Shown: one piece after another, positions 8,731 to 17,310 of the stretch
How the letters are laid out: every line of letters starts with the position of its first letter
Position numbering within the stretch: the stretch's first letter is position 1
From: Betaproteobacteria bacterium
Lineage (GTDB): Bacteria > Pseudomonadota > Gammaproteobacteria > Burkholderiales > SG8-39
Assembly (NCBI GenBank): GCA_005884335.1
Contig: VBCJ01000069.1
Coordinates: forward strand, 1-27,251
Reading direction: 5' to 3'
DNA length: 27,251 nt
Notes under the pieces: generated by a model
Database searches by the model: none
What the model saw: the letters and a program-made list of their open reading frames with translations, nothing else
Told to the model about the DNA's origin: nothing
Program-made: the position numbers and the translations under genes

Positions 8731-9237
8731 TCAGCTGTCATTGGTGGACGGGACCTTCTTGTTGGCGGCGAATTCGAGCAAGTCCTCGCCGGAGAACCGG
8801 AAATAAAGTTTACTAGTGAGGTGTGTTGCTCCCAGCTCTCGATAGAATTCGATAGCCTTCGGGTTGGAGTCATCCACCGTCCAGTCGAAGCGCACACACG
8901 ATTTCTCGACGGCATACCGCGCGGCGTAGCGCATCAGCTCGCGTCCGACACCACGGTTACGCCAGCTCGATGAGACGTAGAGTTCTTTTAGGAACAACTG
9001 ACCACGCTCCTTGGGTGCAGGATAGAGCAGGGAGATGCACGCAACTCCGATAGCTCGGCCGGACTCGCTGGCGATCACAAGGCGAACACCCGAATCTTTA
9101 CCGAGAATGTTGTTTACGAGATTGCGTTTCACTAGCTCTCGATCCGAAGCGTTCGGGCCGTTATAGTGGACACTCATCTCGCAAAAGAGATCTACGACTG
9201 ACTCCAATTGTTGCTCTGATAAAAAGGCGATATCCAT
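8731..9237 (-). CDS. GNAT-family N-acetyltransferase
   Basis: This 168-residue protein contains one GNAT fold. The acetyl-CoA pyrophosphate loop is RNRGVGREL (pattern R-x-x-G-x-G), preceded by the strand LFLKELYVSSSWR and followed by the C-terminal DWTVDDSNPKAIEFYRELGA, the typical N-x-x-A-x-x-F-Y-x-x-x-G motif B. The substrate cannot be told from sequence. The start is the ATG at 9237; no clear Shine-Dalgarno precedes it, and a short palindrome sits immediately upstream. It belongs to the accessory block between lolD and comEC. Confidence 0.88.
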   Translation of the reverse strand: MDIAFLSEQQLESVVDLFCEMSVHYNGPNASDRELVKRNLVNNILGKDSGVRLVIASESGRAIGVACISLLYPAPKERGQLFLKELYVSSSWRNRGVGRELMRYAARYAVEKSCVRFDWTVDDSNPKAIEFYRELGATHLTSKLYFRFSGEDLLEFAANKKVPSTNDS

Positions 9238-9240
9238 TGG

Positions 9241-9254
9241 CGTAACCCGTTACG
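9241..9254. promoter_or_regulatory. Perfect palindrome just upstream of the acetyltransferase start
   Basis: CGTAAC-CC-GTTACG has 6-base arms and ends four bases from the ATG of the gene at 8731-9237. It could be an operator or an mRNA hairpin that limits ribosome access. It is short enough to be chance. Confidence 0.3.
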
Positions 9255-9282
9255 GACCCCAAGCTTCTGCGCCCATGCTTGA

Positions 9283-9708
9283 TTATGCGGATGAATGCAA
9301 CGGCTCGAGCCCGAGCACCGCACCGAATGTGCCGCCCGCCCACATGAAGCCCATGAACATGATGAGCTCACATAGCTCTGCATCTGCGAAGTGATCGCGT
9401 GCGCGCGCGAGCACCATTTCGTCGATGCCGCGGTGATCACGCGCGAAGTGCCCGGCAAGCTCTACGGCCGCCGCCGTACGCGAATCGGCATGCGAGCGAT
9501 CGGGCGGACCCCCCTTCGTCTGGCAGTAGCGACAGCCGGTCCCCAGCGCAAGCGTACGGCGCACCTGCTCCAGAAGCGCAGGAGAGAAAGTCCCGCTCGC
9601 CAAGAAGGCATCCTCGAGCTTCGTCCAAGGATCGAGGATGTGGGGGGCATGGCCCATGAGCCTTTCCATGGGCGTCCGACCGGTGTTCGAAGGTGCGATG
9701 CGTGGCAT
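9283..9708 (-). CDS. Carboxymuconolactone decarboxylase/AhpD-like protein
   Basis: This 141-residue protein resembles the CMD/AhpD-like superfamily. It has the segment ERLMGHAPHILDPWTKLEDAF, a redox-type CRYC (C-x-x-C) after LALGTGC, and the C-terminal helix ARARDHFADAELCELIMFMGFMWAGG, where family members typically carry conserved acidic residues. AhpD proteins reduce peroxiredoxins; true CMD enzymes decarboxylate an aromatic-degradation intermediate. Which applies is not clear, and the usual His after C-x-x-C is not obvious. The ATG at 9708 is chosen because AAGGA lies about nine bases upstream; the frame is open to 9861 without looking coding. Confidence 0.75.
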   Translation of the reverse strand: MPRIAPSNTGRTPMERLMGHAPHILDPWTKLEDAFLASGTFSPALLEQVRRTLALGTGCRYCQTKGGPPDRSHADSRTAAAVELAGHFARDHRGIDEMVLARARDHFADAELCELIMFMGFMWAGGTFGAVLGLEPLHSSA

Positions 9709-9867
9709 AGCTGACGATCCTTTTAGTGACGCAGATACTTGGGGCCTAGCGTCTTGTGCGGCGGGCAGGCACCGCGGGTAATTGCGGCACAGCGCTTCCG
9801 GCCCGTCCGCACCAACTAAAGTTCGGCGCCACCACGCGAAAGGGACGCCGTCCTGCGCCAAGGTGCG

Positions 9868-10842
9868 CTATTCCGCCTTGATCCCGGCTGCCTTGATCAG
9901 CGGCCACCACTTGTCGACCTCTGCCCTCTGGTACGCGCCAAGCGCTTCTGGCGATTGCTGTTCGCGTAGCGGAATATCCTGGCCGAGATCTCCGAGGCGC
10001 TTACGCACGGCCGGGTCGGCAAGCGCCTCTATGACTGCCGAGTTCAATCGGCTGACAATGTTCTTCGATGTCGCCTTCGGTGCCCATATGCCATGCCACA
10101 CTGCCATGTAAAGGCCAGGGAGACCAGCCTCATCTACCGTCGGGATGTCGGGCGCGGCGGCCACCCGCGTCTTCGCTGTCACTGCATAGGCCTTTACTTT
10201 GCCGGCCCGGATATTCGGCACTGCGGTCACTGCCTGGTCGAAATACAGGTCGATGTGGCCGGCGATCAGGTCCTGCATCGCGGGCGCAGCGCCCCGATAG
10301 TGAATAATCTGGGCCTGAGTATTCGTGAGCTGCTTGAAGTAGACGGCGCTCACGTGCGCAGGCGCCCCTGGTCCGCTTGTACCAATGGAAACTTTGTCCT
10401 TGTTAAGCTTCATCCAGGCAATGAGTTCCTTGAGATCCCTCGCGGGAACGGCGGTTTTAGAAACAAGAAATGTCGCGTTCGTTGTGATCATTGCCACCGG
10501 CTCGAGGTCTTTCAGCAGGTCGTACTGCAGCGGATAGATCGCGCCGTTGATGACGTGCGTACCATTGTGTCCGATGCTCAGCGTATAGCCATCCGGCGCG
10601 GCGCGTACGACTCTGCCGACTCCGATGCTTCCGCCGGCGCCGGTCGTGTTTTCCACCACGATGGTCTGGCCGAGCGACCTGCCCATCCGCTCGGCCATGA
10701 TGCGGCCTATGATATCCGTAGGTCCGCCTGCCGAGAATGGCACAACCAAGGCGATGGCGTGTGTTGGATAGCTCTGCGCCGATGCTGTGAGAGCATTTCC
10801 CAGAAGAATAGCGAGAGCAAAACAAACATGTAAAGTCTTCAT
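9868..10842 (-). CDS. Bug/TctC-family periplasmic substrate-binding receptor
   Basis: This is the periplasmic receptor component of tripartite tricarboxylate transporters. The product has 324 residues from the ATG at 10842. It has a Sec signal (LHVCFALAILLGNALTASA-QSYP), the Bug signature VVPFSAGGPTDIIGR near the N-terminus, ENTTGAGGSIG, and PDGYTLSIGHNGTH. The domain II block GTSGPGAPAHVSAVYF is followed by IHYRGAAPAMQDLIAGHID and IPTVDEAGLPG. No TctA or TctB membrane genes are nearby, so it is an orphan receptor, as is common in Burkholderiales. The ligand is unknown. An AT-rich palindromic region lies upstream. Confidence 0.93.
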   Translation of the reverse strand: MKTLHVCFALAILLGNALTASAQSYPTHAIALVVPFSAGGPTDIIGRIMAERMGRSLGQTIVVENTTGAGGSIGVGRVVRAAPDGYTLSIGHNGTHVINGAIYPLQYDLLKDLEPVAMITTNATFLVSKTAVPARDLKELIAWMKLNKDKVSIGTSGPGAPAHVSAVYFKQLTNTQAQIIHYRGAAPAMQDLIAGHIDLYFDQAVTAVPNIRAGKVKAYAVTAKTRVAAAPDIPTVDEAGLPGLYMAVWHGIWAPKATSKNIVSRLNSAVIEALADPAVRKRLGDLGQDIPLREQQSPEALGAYQRAEVDKWWPLIKAAGIKAE

Positions 10843-10896
10843 CCTTGGTCCTGGTCCGAAATAATCTCGTGACACCGACTAGTATTGGTTGACAGT

Positions 10897-10935
10897 TTAG
10901 ATAGTAGACAAATTAGTTGCTAATTTAGTTGATAA
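10897..10935 (-). promoter_or_regulatory. AT-rich operator-like region upstream of the Bug receptor
   Basis: The perfect palindrome AAATTAG-TTG-CTAATTT (10910-10926) overlaps, on the minus strand, two direct copies of CAACTAA spaced 12 bases apart. It lies about 68-84 bases upstream of the receptor ATG in a markedly AT-rich island, with TTGTCT and AATACT as weak -35/-10 candidates just downstream. The arrangement is typical of a dimeric regulator site (MarR or GntR type would be a guess). Confidence 0.45.
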
Positions 10936-10958
10936 ATCGCCGGCCTGTACGCGACCAG

Positions 10959-11522
10959 CTACCCCGAGTCCCTCTCCGCGCGTCGGCGTTGGCGCCTGCG
11001 CCAGGCGAGCACCACGTGCGCTCGCCAGGCGAGTTGCACGACGACGTAGCCGGCGATCGCGAGCCCGACCGCCAGGGCGACGAGCCCTACGGCAAGGGGC
11101 TTGCCGAGCGAGAGCGCCCATTCGAATAACGCGCGCAGCCAGGCGGCGAGGTTCGACCAGTCGAATCCCGGAGGATGGCTGAAGGGCGCGCTCTCGCCCG
11201 CCACGAGAAACTTTCCTATCCAATACGCGATCACGTAGATCGGACCGATCGTGAACGGATTCGTGTAGAGCGTGACGGCCACTGCGACGGGCAGATTGAC
11301 GCGGAACGCTACGGCGAGCAGGGCCGCGACGGCGAACTGCACCGGGTTGCTGCCCGGCACGAGCCCCGCGAACATGCCCGCCGCCACGCCGCCCGCGACC
11401 GATCGCCGGTTGATGTGCCACAAGTTGGGATGAAGGAAGAACGTGCCGAAGCGCGCGATGTACGGGTTGTTTCGGATAGCCTCGTGGCTCGGCAGGTACT
11501 TCTGGAAGAATTTTCGCGGCAT
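10959..11522 (-). CDS. DUF2062-domain membrane protein
   Basis: The 187-residue inner-membrane protein starts PRKFFQKYLPSHEAIRNNPY, then has HPNLWHINRRSVAGGVAAG and GLVPGSNPVQFAVAALLAVA. The NLPVAVAVTLYTNPFT motif is the hallmark of DUF2062. A further helix lies near LAVGLVALAVGLAIAGYVVV and the C-terminus is strongly basic (RRRQRRRAE). The family has no proven function. It is divergent from comEC with a 71-base gap, a neighbourhood shared with other betaproteobacteria. Confidence 0.88.
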   Translation of the reverse strand: MPRKFFQKYLPSHEAIRNNPYIARFGTFFLHPNLWHINRRSVAGGVAAGMFAGLVPGSNPVQFAVAALLAVAFRVNLPVAVAVTLYTNPFTIGPIYVIAYWIGKFLVAGESAPFSHPPGFDWSNLAAWLRALFEWALSLGKPLAVGLVALAVGLAIAGYVVVQLAWRAHVVLAWRRRQRRRAERDSG

Positions 11523-11593
11523 GGCCGGCTAGCATATCAACCTCCGGGACCTCCGGCCGTTAACCGCGGAATGAAGAGCGCCCCGAGCCGCCG

Positions 11594-13847
11594 ATGAGAT
11601 TCGCTGCGTTGGGGTTCACGTTCGGGGTGTGGCTGCTGCAGCACCAGCCCGAGTTGCCGGGGGCGGGGTGGCTGGCGCTGTATTTCGCGTTCGCCGCAAT
11701 CGCCGCGATCGGCTTCTCCAGGCGTGTTCCGCCGATCGTCGCGGCCGGCGCGAGCTTCATCGGCTTCGCCGCGCTCGGTTTCGCCTGGGCCGCGGCGCTC
11801 GCGCATCTGCGGCTCTCGGAGCGGCTGGATCCGGAGTTGGACGGGCGCGACATGCTCGCCAGCGGTGTCGTCGCCGGACTCCCGCAGGCCTTCGAGCGCG
11901 GCGTGCGTTTCGATTTCGACGTGGAATCTCCCGAGACCGGCGTGCCGCGGCGCATCGTGCTCTCTTCCTATGGCGGATTCGCCCCGGATGATTCGCAGGG
12001 CGTGCTTCCGGTGCGGGCCGGGGAACGCTGGCGCTTCGCGGTGCGGCTGCGCCGGCCGCACGGCAGCGCCAACCCGCACGGATTCGATTACGAGGCCTGG
12101 CTTCTCGAGCGCGGAATTCGTGCAACCGGATACGTGAGGATGCCCTCGCGCCGCGGGGTGGATCAGAGCGCGCAGGTTGTGCCCGAGCGTTTGGCCGCCC
12201 TGGTGCCCCGATACTGGATCGAGAGGCTGCGCGAGGTGGCGCGGGAAAAGATCCACGATGCGCTGCCCGAGCGTCCTTACGCGGGCGTACTGATCGCGCT
12301 CGCGATCGGCGACCAGAACGCGATCGGTCCGGGGCAGTGGCAGCTCTTCGCCCGCACCGGAGTGAGCCACTTGATGTCCATCTCCGGTCTTCACGTCACC
12401 ATGGTGGCGGGCCTCTTTGCGATGCTCGTTTCCTGGTGCTGGCGTCGCAGCGAGTTTCTCGCACTCGCCTTGCCCGCACAGAAGGCCGCGGCGGTCGCGG
12501 GCTTTCTTGCCGCGTTCGCCTATTGCCTCATTTCCGGATTTGCGGTTCCCGCCCAGCGCACGCTCTACATGGTCGGCGTGGTCCTGGCTATCGTTCGCGG
12601 CGGTCGCCGTGATTTTCTTCGTGGCTACCGGTCGCACTTGTCGGCCTCACTGGCTCGCGCAGTGGGGAAGGGTGCAATGGGCGGTCACCGCGGGCCTCGC
12701 TCCCCTGCTGCTCGTGCTGTTCCAGCAGGTGTCGCTCGTCTCCCCGATCGCCAATGCGCTCGCGATCCCGCTGGTGAGCTTCGTCATCACGCCGCTCGCG
12801 CTTGCCGGTGCGGTGCTCCCGTTCGACTGGCCCCTTGAGCTGGGGCACGCGATTCTCGAAGTCCTGATGGCGGTGCTCGACTGGCTCGCTGCGCTGCCGA
12901 GGGCGGTCTGGCATCAGCACGCGCCGGTGCCGTGGACGGTGCCGCTTGCGCTCGCGGGGATCGCCTGGCTCCTGCTCCCGCGCGGATTTCCGTCCCGGGC
13001 GCTCGGGGCGCTGCTGATGGTGCCCCTCTTTGCCGCGAGCCCGCCGGGCCCCCGTAACGGAGAGCTCTGGATCACCGTGCTCGACGTGGGGCAGGGGCTT
13101 GCGGTGGTCGCGCGCACCGAAAAACACGCGCTGCTCTACGACGCGGGCCCGGCGTTCAACGCCTCATCGGACAGCGGCAGCCGCGTGATTCTTCCCTACC
13201 TCCGCGGCGAGGGCATCGACCGGCTCGATGCGCTGGTCGTGTCCCACGACGACCGCGACCATTCGGGCGGCGCGGGCTCGGTGCTCGAAGCGATCCCCGT
13301 CGGCATGCTGTGGTCCTCGCTTTCCCCGGATCACGCTCTGCTCGAAGCGCCGGCCTGGCGCGCGCCCTGCTTCGCCGGGCGCAAATGGTTTTGGGATGGA
13401 GTCTCCTTCGAGTTCCTCCACCCGCGCTCGGAGGCTCCCGGGGGCCGTGCAGCGCGCGCGAACAACCAGAGCTGCGTTCTGCGGATCGAGAGCGCGGGAG
13501 GGCGCGTGCTGCTCACCGGAGACATCGAGCGCGCCGCGGAGCGCGAGCTCTTGCTGCGCTCACCCTTGCTTCTGTCCGCGGATGCGTTGCTCGTGCCCCA
13601 TCACGGCAGCGCCAGCTCGTCCACGCCGGAGTTCGTGAAGCAGGTGGCGCCGCGCCACGCGGTGTTCGCAGTCGGCCATCGCAACCGCTTCGGCCATCCG
13701 CGCGAGGACGTGCTCGCGCGCTATCGCGAGGCCGGCAGCGGGCTGCTTCGCACCGATACCGGCGGCGCGATCCACCTGCGCTTTGCGCCGGGAGCCTCGC
13801 GCGTGGAGGCCGAGCGCGATCGCGCAAGGCGCTACTGGCACGACTAG
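11594..13847 (+). pseudogene. comEC: DNA internalization protein ComEC, internally deleted and frameshifted
   Basis: ComEC is the inner-membrane channel for single-stranded DNA during natural transformation. The first frame (ATG at 11594) contains the N-terminal domain and the competence-domain helices with the motif VSHLMSISGLHVTMVAG, up to RTLYMVGVVLA. At about 12584-12592 the similarity jumps to WLSFAAVAVIFFV in another frame, which runs on through further helices (VSLVSPIANALAIPLV) to a beta-lactamase-like domain with VVSHDDRDHSGG and LLVPHHGS, ending at 13847. Roughly 35 residues, including the usual DPW segment, are missing at the join. A shared CTGGCT is a plausible deletion endpoint repeat. 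Either natural competence through this gene is lost, or the join is an assembly fault. Confidence 0.87.
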
Positions 13848-13860
13848 AGGACCTGCCGGT

Positions 13861-13866
13861 TACAAT
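13861..13866 (+). promoter_or_regulatory. Possible -10 box of the second Bug receptor
   Basis: TACAAT lies 37 bases before the ATG at 13903. No convincing -35 is visible. The box sits just after the comEC stop. Confidence 0.35.
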
Positions 13867-13902
13867 TCGCACTCGGCCTTTGAGCGAACCCGGAGGACAT
13901 CC

Positions 13903-14874
13903 ATGAAACGCGTTGCCGCAGCCCTCACCGCAGTTCTCGTCGCTGGCCTGCTCGCCGCTCCGCCGGCTCGAGGCCAGCAGTACCCGAACAAGCCGATCCG
14001 CATCGTCGTCCCCTTCGCCGCGGGCGGCACCTCGGACATCCTGGCGCGCGCAATCGGACCGCACATCACCACGGCCTGGGGCCAGCCGGTCATCGTGGAA
14101 AACCGCGCCGGCGCCAACGGCAACGTCGGCGCGGACTACGTCGCCAAGTCGGCGCCGGACGGCGCCACCCTGCTGCTCTCGGACGTCGGCGCGCTGTCGA
14201 TCAACCCGAGCGTGTATACCAACATGCCCTTCGACCCGGCCAAGGATTTCGCTGCCGTAGTGATGGTGTCGTATTCGCCGCACGTGCTGGCGGTGCATCC
14301 TTCGGTGCCGGTGAGCAACGTGAAGGAGCTGATTGCCTACGCCAAGGCAAACCCGGGCAAGCTCAATTTCGCCAATTCGGGAACCGGCGGCGCGCCGCAC
14401 CTCGCGGGCGTCGAATTCGCTGCGCGTACCGGCGTGCAGTGGGCCTATATCCCCTACAAGGGCGGTTCGGCGGCGGTCACCGACGTGGTCGCGGGCAACG
14501 CCAACGTGCTGTTCAACGGCATGCTCGCCACCTATCCGTCGGTGAAAGGCGGCCGCTTGAAGGGGCTCGCCGTGTCCAGCGCGCAGCGCGTGCCTTCCGC
14601 TCCCGAACTGCCTACAGTGGCCGAGACTCTTCCGGGATTCGAAACCGGCTCCTATCAGGGCCTGCTCGCGGCGGCCGGCACGCCGCGCGAGATCGTGACC
14701 AAGCTGAACGCCGAACTGACCCGGATCCTGAATACCAACGACATGAAGGAGTTCCTGGCGAAACAGGGCACCGAGGTGCGCGCAGGAACGCCGGAAGCGC
14801 TCGGCACGTTCATCGTCAATGAAAAAGCGCGCTGGGCAAAGGTGGTCAAGGAAGCCGGCGTCAAGGCCGACTGA
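13903..14874 (+). CDS. Bug/TctC-family periplasmic substrate-binding receptor
   Basis: The product has 323 residues with a clear Sec signal (VAAALTAVLVAGLLAAPPARG then QQYPNKP). Bug-family signatures are IRIVVPFAAGGTSDILAR, ENRAGANGNVGADYVAK, PDGATLLLSD, NFANSGTGGAPHLAG, IPYKGGSAAVTDVVAGN and ELPTVAETLPGF. The ATG at 13903 has a strong GGAGG eight bases upstream, and the frame upstream overlaps comEC. It is probably periplasmic. It is clearly diverged from the receptor at 9868-10842, so it is not a recent duplicate. No transporter membrane genes are in the window, and the ligand cannot be deduced. Confidence 0.94.
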   Translation: MKRVAAALTAVLVAGLLAAPPARGQQYPNKPIRIVVPFAAGGTSDILARAIGPHITTAWGQPVIVENRAGANGNVGADYVAKSAPDGATLLLSDVGALSINPSVYTNMPFDPAKDFAAVVMVSYSPHVLAVHPSVPVSNVKELIAYAKANPGKLNFANSGTGGAPHLAGVEFAARTGVQWAYIPYKGGSAAVTDVVAGNANVLFNGMLATYPSVKGGRLKGLAVSSAQRVPSAPELPTVAETLPGFETGSYQGLLAAAGTPREIVTKLNAELTRILNTNDMKEFLAKQGTEVRAGTPEALGTFIVNEKARWAKVVKEAGVKAD

Positions 14875-14885
14875 GGTACTCGAAC

Positions 14886-15716
14886 CTGAATGCGACGATT
14901 ACGGTAAAGGGCGATCCCGCGCTGCTCCGGGAATACCGCGGTCACGTCAATCGCCTGCTCGAGGAAGAGGGCGGCGATTCCTACCGCGAGCTGCACTCGG
15001 CCGAGCGGCTGGAGTACGAGTTCAAGCTGCGCGGCGGCATTCCCTTCCCGCCTTTCGTGTCGGCTTCGCAGGCGTTTCCGGATCTCACCGTCGAAGTGCA
15101 ATGGAACGACGCCGCCTCGGGCAAGAGCGGCCGCGCGGTCATCAAGAACGGCGTCCTTGCCGAGCAGGCGGTGCAGTCGCACGCGCCCGGCGGCGCGGCC
15201 TTGCAGGACGTGCGCGCCGATGCGGACGGCGGGCTGCGGCTCGCGCTCGCTTGCGAGCGATGGCGCGAGCTCTGGCACGGCTACGTCATCGCTCAAGACC
15301 AGCACGCTTTCTTCCGCGTCGCGGGATCGGCAGGGTCCTGCGAGCTATTCTCTTCCGACGGGATCGAGGCCGAATGGGCCGAGCGCTGGACGGTTTCCTC
15401 CGGCGATGCGACTTACGCGGAGCTCGTGCCCCGCGAGCCGATCGCGGATGACGAGTTGCGCGAGCTCGACCGGCTCGCGCAGGAATTCTCGCGCGAATGG
15501 ATATGGTTCGAGGAGAGCGAGCCTGCGGAGACCGCGGTCGAGCGAGCGCGCTTCGAGGCTTACGGCTATCCGGTCCGTGCGGCGAACCTGCGCTCGGAAA
15601 AGCTGCGCAAGGTGCTCCGGCCGGAGGAGGGCGGTCTTGCGCTCGGCTCGTTCGGGGAAGGTACGCGCTGGATTCCGGAGCTGCTGCGGGGCTGCTGGCT
15701 GCGGCCTGCAAGATGA
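14886..15716 (+). CDS. Conserved-looking protein of unknown function, probable CTG start
   Basis: This soluble protein of about 276 residues matches no family I recognise. The N-terminus looks like a small alpha/beta fold: NATITVKGDPALLREY, then a helix, then YEFKLRGGIPFPPF. The rest is rich in Trp, Glu and Arg (ERWRELWHGYV, EFSREWIWFEESE). The frame is open from 14823 but has no ATG, GTG or TTG before a GTG at 15057, which lies inside the coding-like sequence. A CTG at 14886, nine bases after GAGG, is the best start; a lost ATG is the alternative. Its stop overlaps the ATG of the hydrolase gene (ATGA), indicating coupling. Confidence 0.65.
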   Translation: MNATITVKGDPALLREYRGHVNRLLEEEGGDSYRELHSAERLEYEFKLRGGIPFPPFVSASQAFPDLTVEVQWNDAASGKSGRAVIKNGVLAEQAVQSHAPGGAALQDVRADADGGLRLALACERWRELWHGYVIAQDQHAFFRVAGSAGSCELFSSDGIEAEWAERWTVSSGDATYAELVPREPIADDELRELDRLAQEFSREWIWFEESEPAETAVERARFEAYGYPVRAANLRSEKLRKVLRPEEGGLALGSFGEGTRWIPELLRGCWLRPAR

Positions 15717-16585
15717 GCGAGCCCTTCCGGCGCCGCAAGGTGCAGTGCGCGAGCGCAAGCGGCTTGCACCGCATGGCCTATCTCGAGTGGGGCGAGCGAG
15801 ACAGCGGGAAAACCCTCGTCTGCGTTCACGGGCTCACACGTTGCGCCCGAGATTTCGATCGCCTCGCCGCGGAAATGGTCCGCCATGGCTACCGCGTCGT
15901 CTGCCCCGACGTCGCCGGACGCGGCGATTCCGACTGGCTCGAGAATCCGATGGAGTACACGGTGCCGACCTACGCGTACGACATGGTGACCTTGGTCGCG
16001 CGCCTGGACGTGGAATCGGTGCACTGGGTCGGCACCTCGCTCGGCGGGCTGATCGGGATGACGCTCGCGGCGATGCGCGATTCGCCGATCCAGCGGCTGG
16101 TGCTGAACGACGTCGGGCCGGTTCTCACCGCGGTTTCGCTCGGGCGGCTCAGCTCTTACGTCGGCAAGTGGCCGCCGCTTCCGACGATCGAAGCGGCCGA
16201 GCAGTTCGTGCGCGAGACCAGCGCGTCCTTCGGCCCGCACACCGACGCCGAGTGGCGCTTCCTCACCGAGCACGTCGTGCGAAAGAACCCGGACGGGTCG
16301 CTGCGCATGCACTACGATCCCGCGATCGCCGTGCCGTTCAACGCCGAGCTGTCGCGGAAGGACGTGGAGCTGTGGAGCTTCTACGACGCGATCCGCTGCC
16401 CGACGCTGGTCCTGCGCGGCGAGCAGTCGGACCTTCTCAGGCGCGACACCGCCGAACAAATGGCTTCGCGCGGCCCGCGGGCGAAAGTCGTGGAGATCAA
16501 GGGCGTCGGCCACGCGCCGACCTTGCTTCACGACGATCAGATCGCGATCGTGCGGGAGTTTTTGCTGGCTACGCCCAACGTTTGA
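15713..16585 (+). CDS. Alpha/beta-hydrolase fold enzyme
   Basis: The 290-residue cytoplasmic protein carries the full hydrolase core: oxyanion segment VCVHGLTR, nucleophile elbow GTSLGG (Ser109), an acid candidate in RGEQSDLL, and the catalytic His in GVGHAPTL. The cap region spans about residues 130-210. The family includes esterases, haloperoxidase-like and epoxide-hydrolase-like enzymes; the substrate is not evident. The ATG at 15713 overlaps the upstream stop, so it is translated with the unknown gene before it. A GC-rich hairpin follows shortly after the stop. Confidence 0.9.
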   Translation: MSEPFRRRKVQCASASGLHRMAYLEWGERDSGKTLVCVHGLTRCARDFDRLAAEMVRHGYRVVCPDVAGRGDSDWLENPMEYTVPTYAYDMVTLVARLDVESVHWVGTSLGGLIGMTLAAMRDSPIQRLVLNDVGPVLTAVSLGRLSSYVGKWPPLPTIEAAEQFVRETSASFGPHTDAEWRFLTEHVVRKNPDGSLRMHYDPAIAVPFNAELSRKDVELWSFYDAIRCPTLVLRGEQSDLLRRDTAEQMASRGPRAKVVEIKGVGHAPTLLHDDQIAIVREFLLATPNV

Positions 16586-16595
16586 ATCAGCCCGG

Positions 16596-16612
16596 CGCCC
16601 GCCCTGCGGGCG
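16596..16612. terminator. GC-rich hairpin between convergent genes
   Basis: CGCCCGC-CCT-GCGGGCG has a 7-base perfect stem. It stands 10 bases after the hydrolase stop and before the convergent lipoprotein gene. There is no T run, so intrinsic termination would be weak. Confidence 0.4.
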
Positions 16613-16637
16613 TCGGTTGCACGCCAGGGTTGGCCTA

Positions 16638-17240
16638 TCATTGTCCGTCTTGGGGCATCATCGTTCTTTCCGCTTTCTCCTGGCTGTTTTTCCTCTCGAA
16701 CCTGCTCCAGTACTCCGTGTATATTTTTTGCAAGCGCTCCTTGTTTTCAGCAAACCATGCCGGCGCGTTTTCATTCGGCTCAATCAGTTTCGTGCCGGAC
16801 AGCCAGTCCTTGAAATCTTTTGATTTCAGGTCGGGCCCTATCGAACTGCTACCCCGTATCGGCGTGGGGGCGAACCCGCCCGTTCCCCAATTGGGCCTCA
16901 CGATCGAATAGTACGTTTTCCCGCCCGCGAGATTGGCCGGCATGAAATCGGCCGCTGCTCCATAGGTCATGAATACTTTTTCGCCGGGTGTCGTCTCGTA
17001 TACGATCTTGTTGCCGGTGGGCAATTGGCCGACAAACCGCAATTCACCGTTAATCACTTCGAATACGTCGCAGCCAATCGCACCGGCAACCATCGACGAC
17101 CGCATGAACACGACCTTTACGCGTCCTGGGTTCGACGGCGAAATCTGTTGAGTCGAAGCATCGCGCATCAAAGGGCTGGCGCAGCCTGATAAAACCACGG
17201 AGATCACGGTCACTGCCACCGCCGACAGTATCTTTTTCAT
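16638..17240 (-). CDS. Predicted lipoprotein, DUF2846-like
   Basis: The 200-residue product has a lipoprotein signal: basic MKKI, a hydrophobic stretch, and lipobox LSGC with Cys20. The mature part has a compact beta-rich block (VKVVFMRSSMVAGAIGCDVF ... LPTGNKIVYETTPGEKVFMT ... LAGGKTYYSIVRP), resembling DUF2846-type lipoproteins in order but not surely a member. The C-terminal part is charged and helical (WFAENKERLQKIYTEYWSRF). The ATG at 17240 has AAGG about 13 bases upstream. A pair of 9-base direct repeats lies further upstream. Function unknown. Confidence 0.75.
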   Translation of the reverse strand: MKKILSAVAVTVISVVLSGCASPLMRDASTQQISPSNPGRVKVVFMRSSMVAGAIGCDVFEVINGELRFVGQLPTGNKIVYETTPGEKVFMTYGAAADFMPANLAGGKTYYSIVRPNWGTGGFAPTPIRGSSSIGPDLKSKDFKDWLSGTKLIEPNENAPAWFAENKERLQKIYTEYWSRFERKNSQEKAERTMMPQDGQ

Positions 17241-17266
17241 AGTCCAATCACCTTTGAGTGGGGGTT

Positions 17267-17286
17267 AAGATTGCTTCAAGATTGCT
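17267..17286. repeat. Two direct copies of AAGATTGCT, 11 bases apart
   Basis: AAGATTGCT occurs at 17267-17275 and again at 17278-17286, one helical turn apart, 27-46 bases upstream of the lipoprotein start. It could be a regulator binding site; nothing else supports that. Confidence 0.35.
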
Positions 17287-17310
17287 AGCACCGGGTGCCG
17301 CTCTGCCCCG

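Noticed and set aside
11537..12637. Open frame of 366 codons on the minus strand
   Set aside because: It is a shadow of the comEC first half and has low-complexity basic composition.
13837..13851. TGGCACG near the comEC 3' end
   Set aside because: There is no GC at the required ten-base distance, and it lies within coding sequence.
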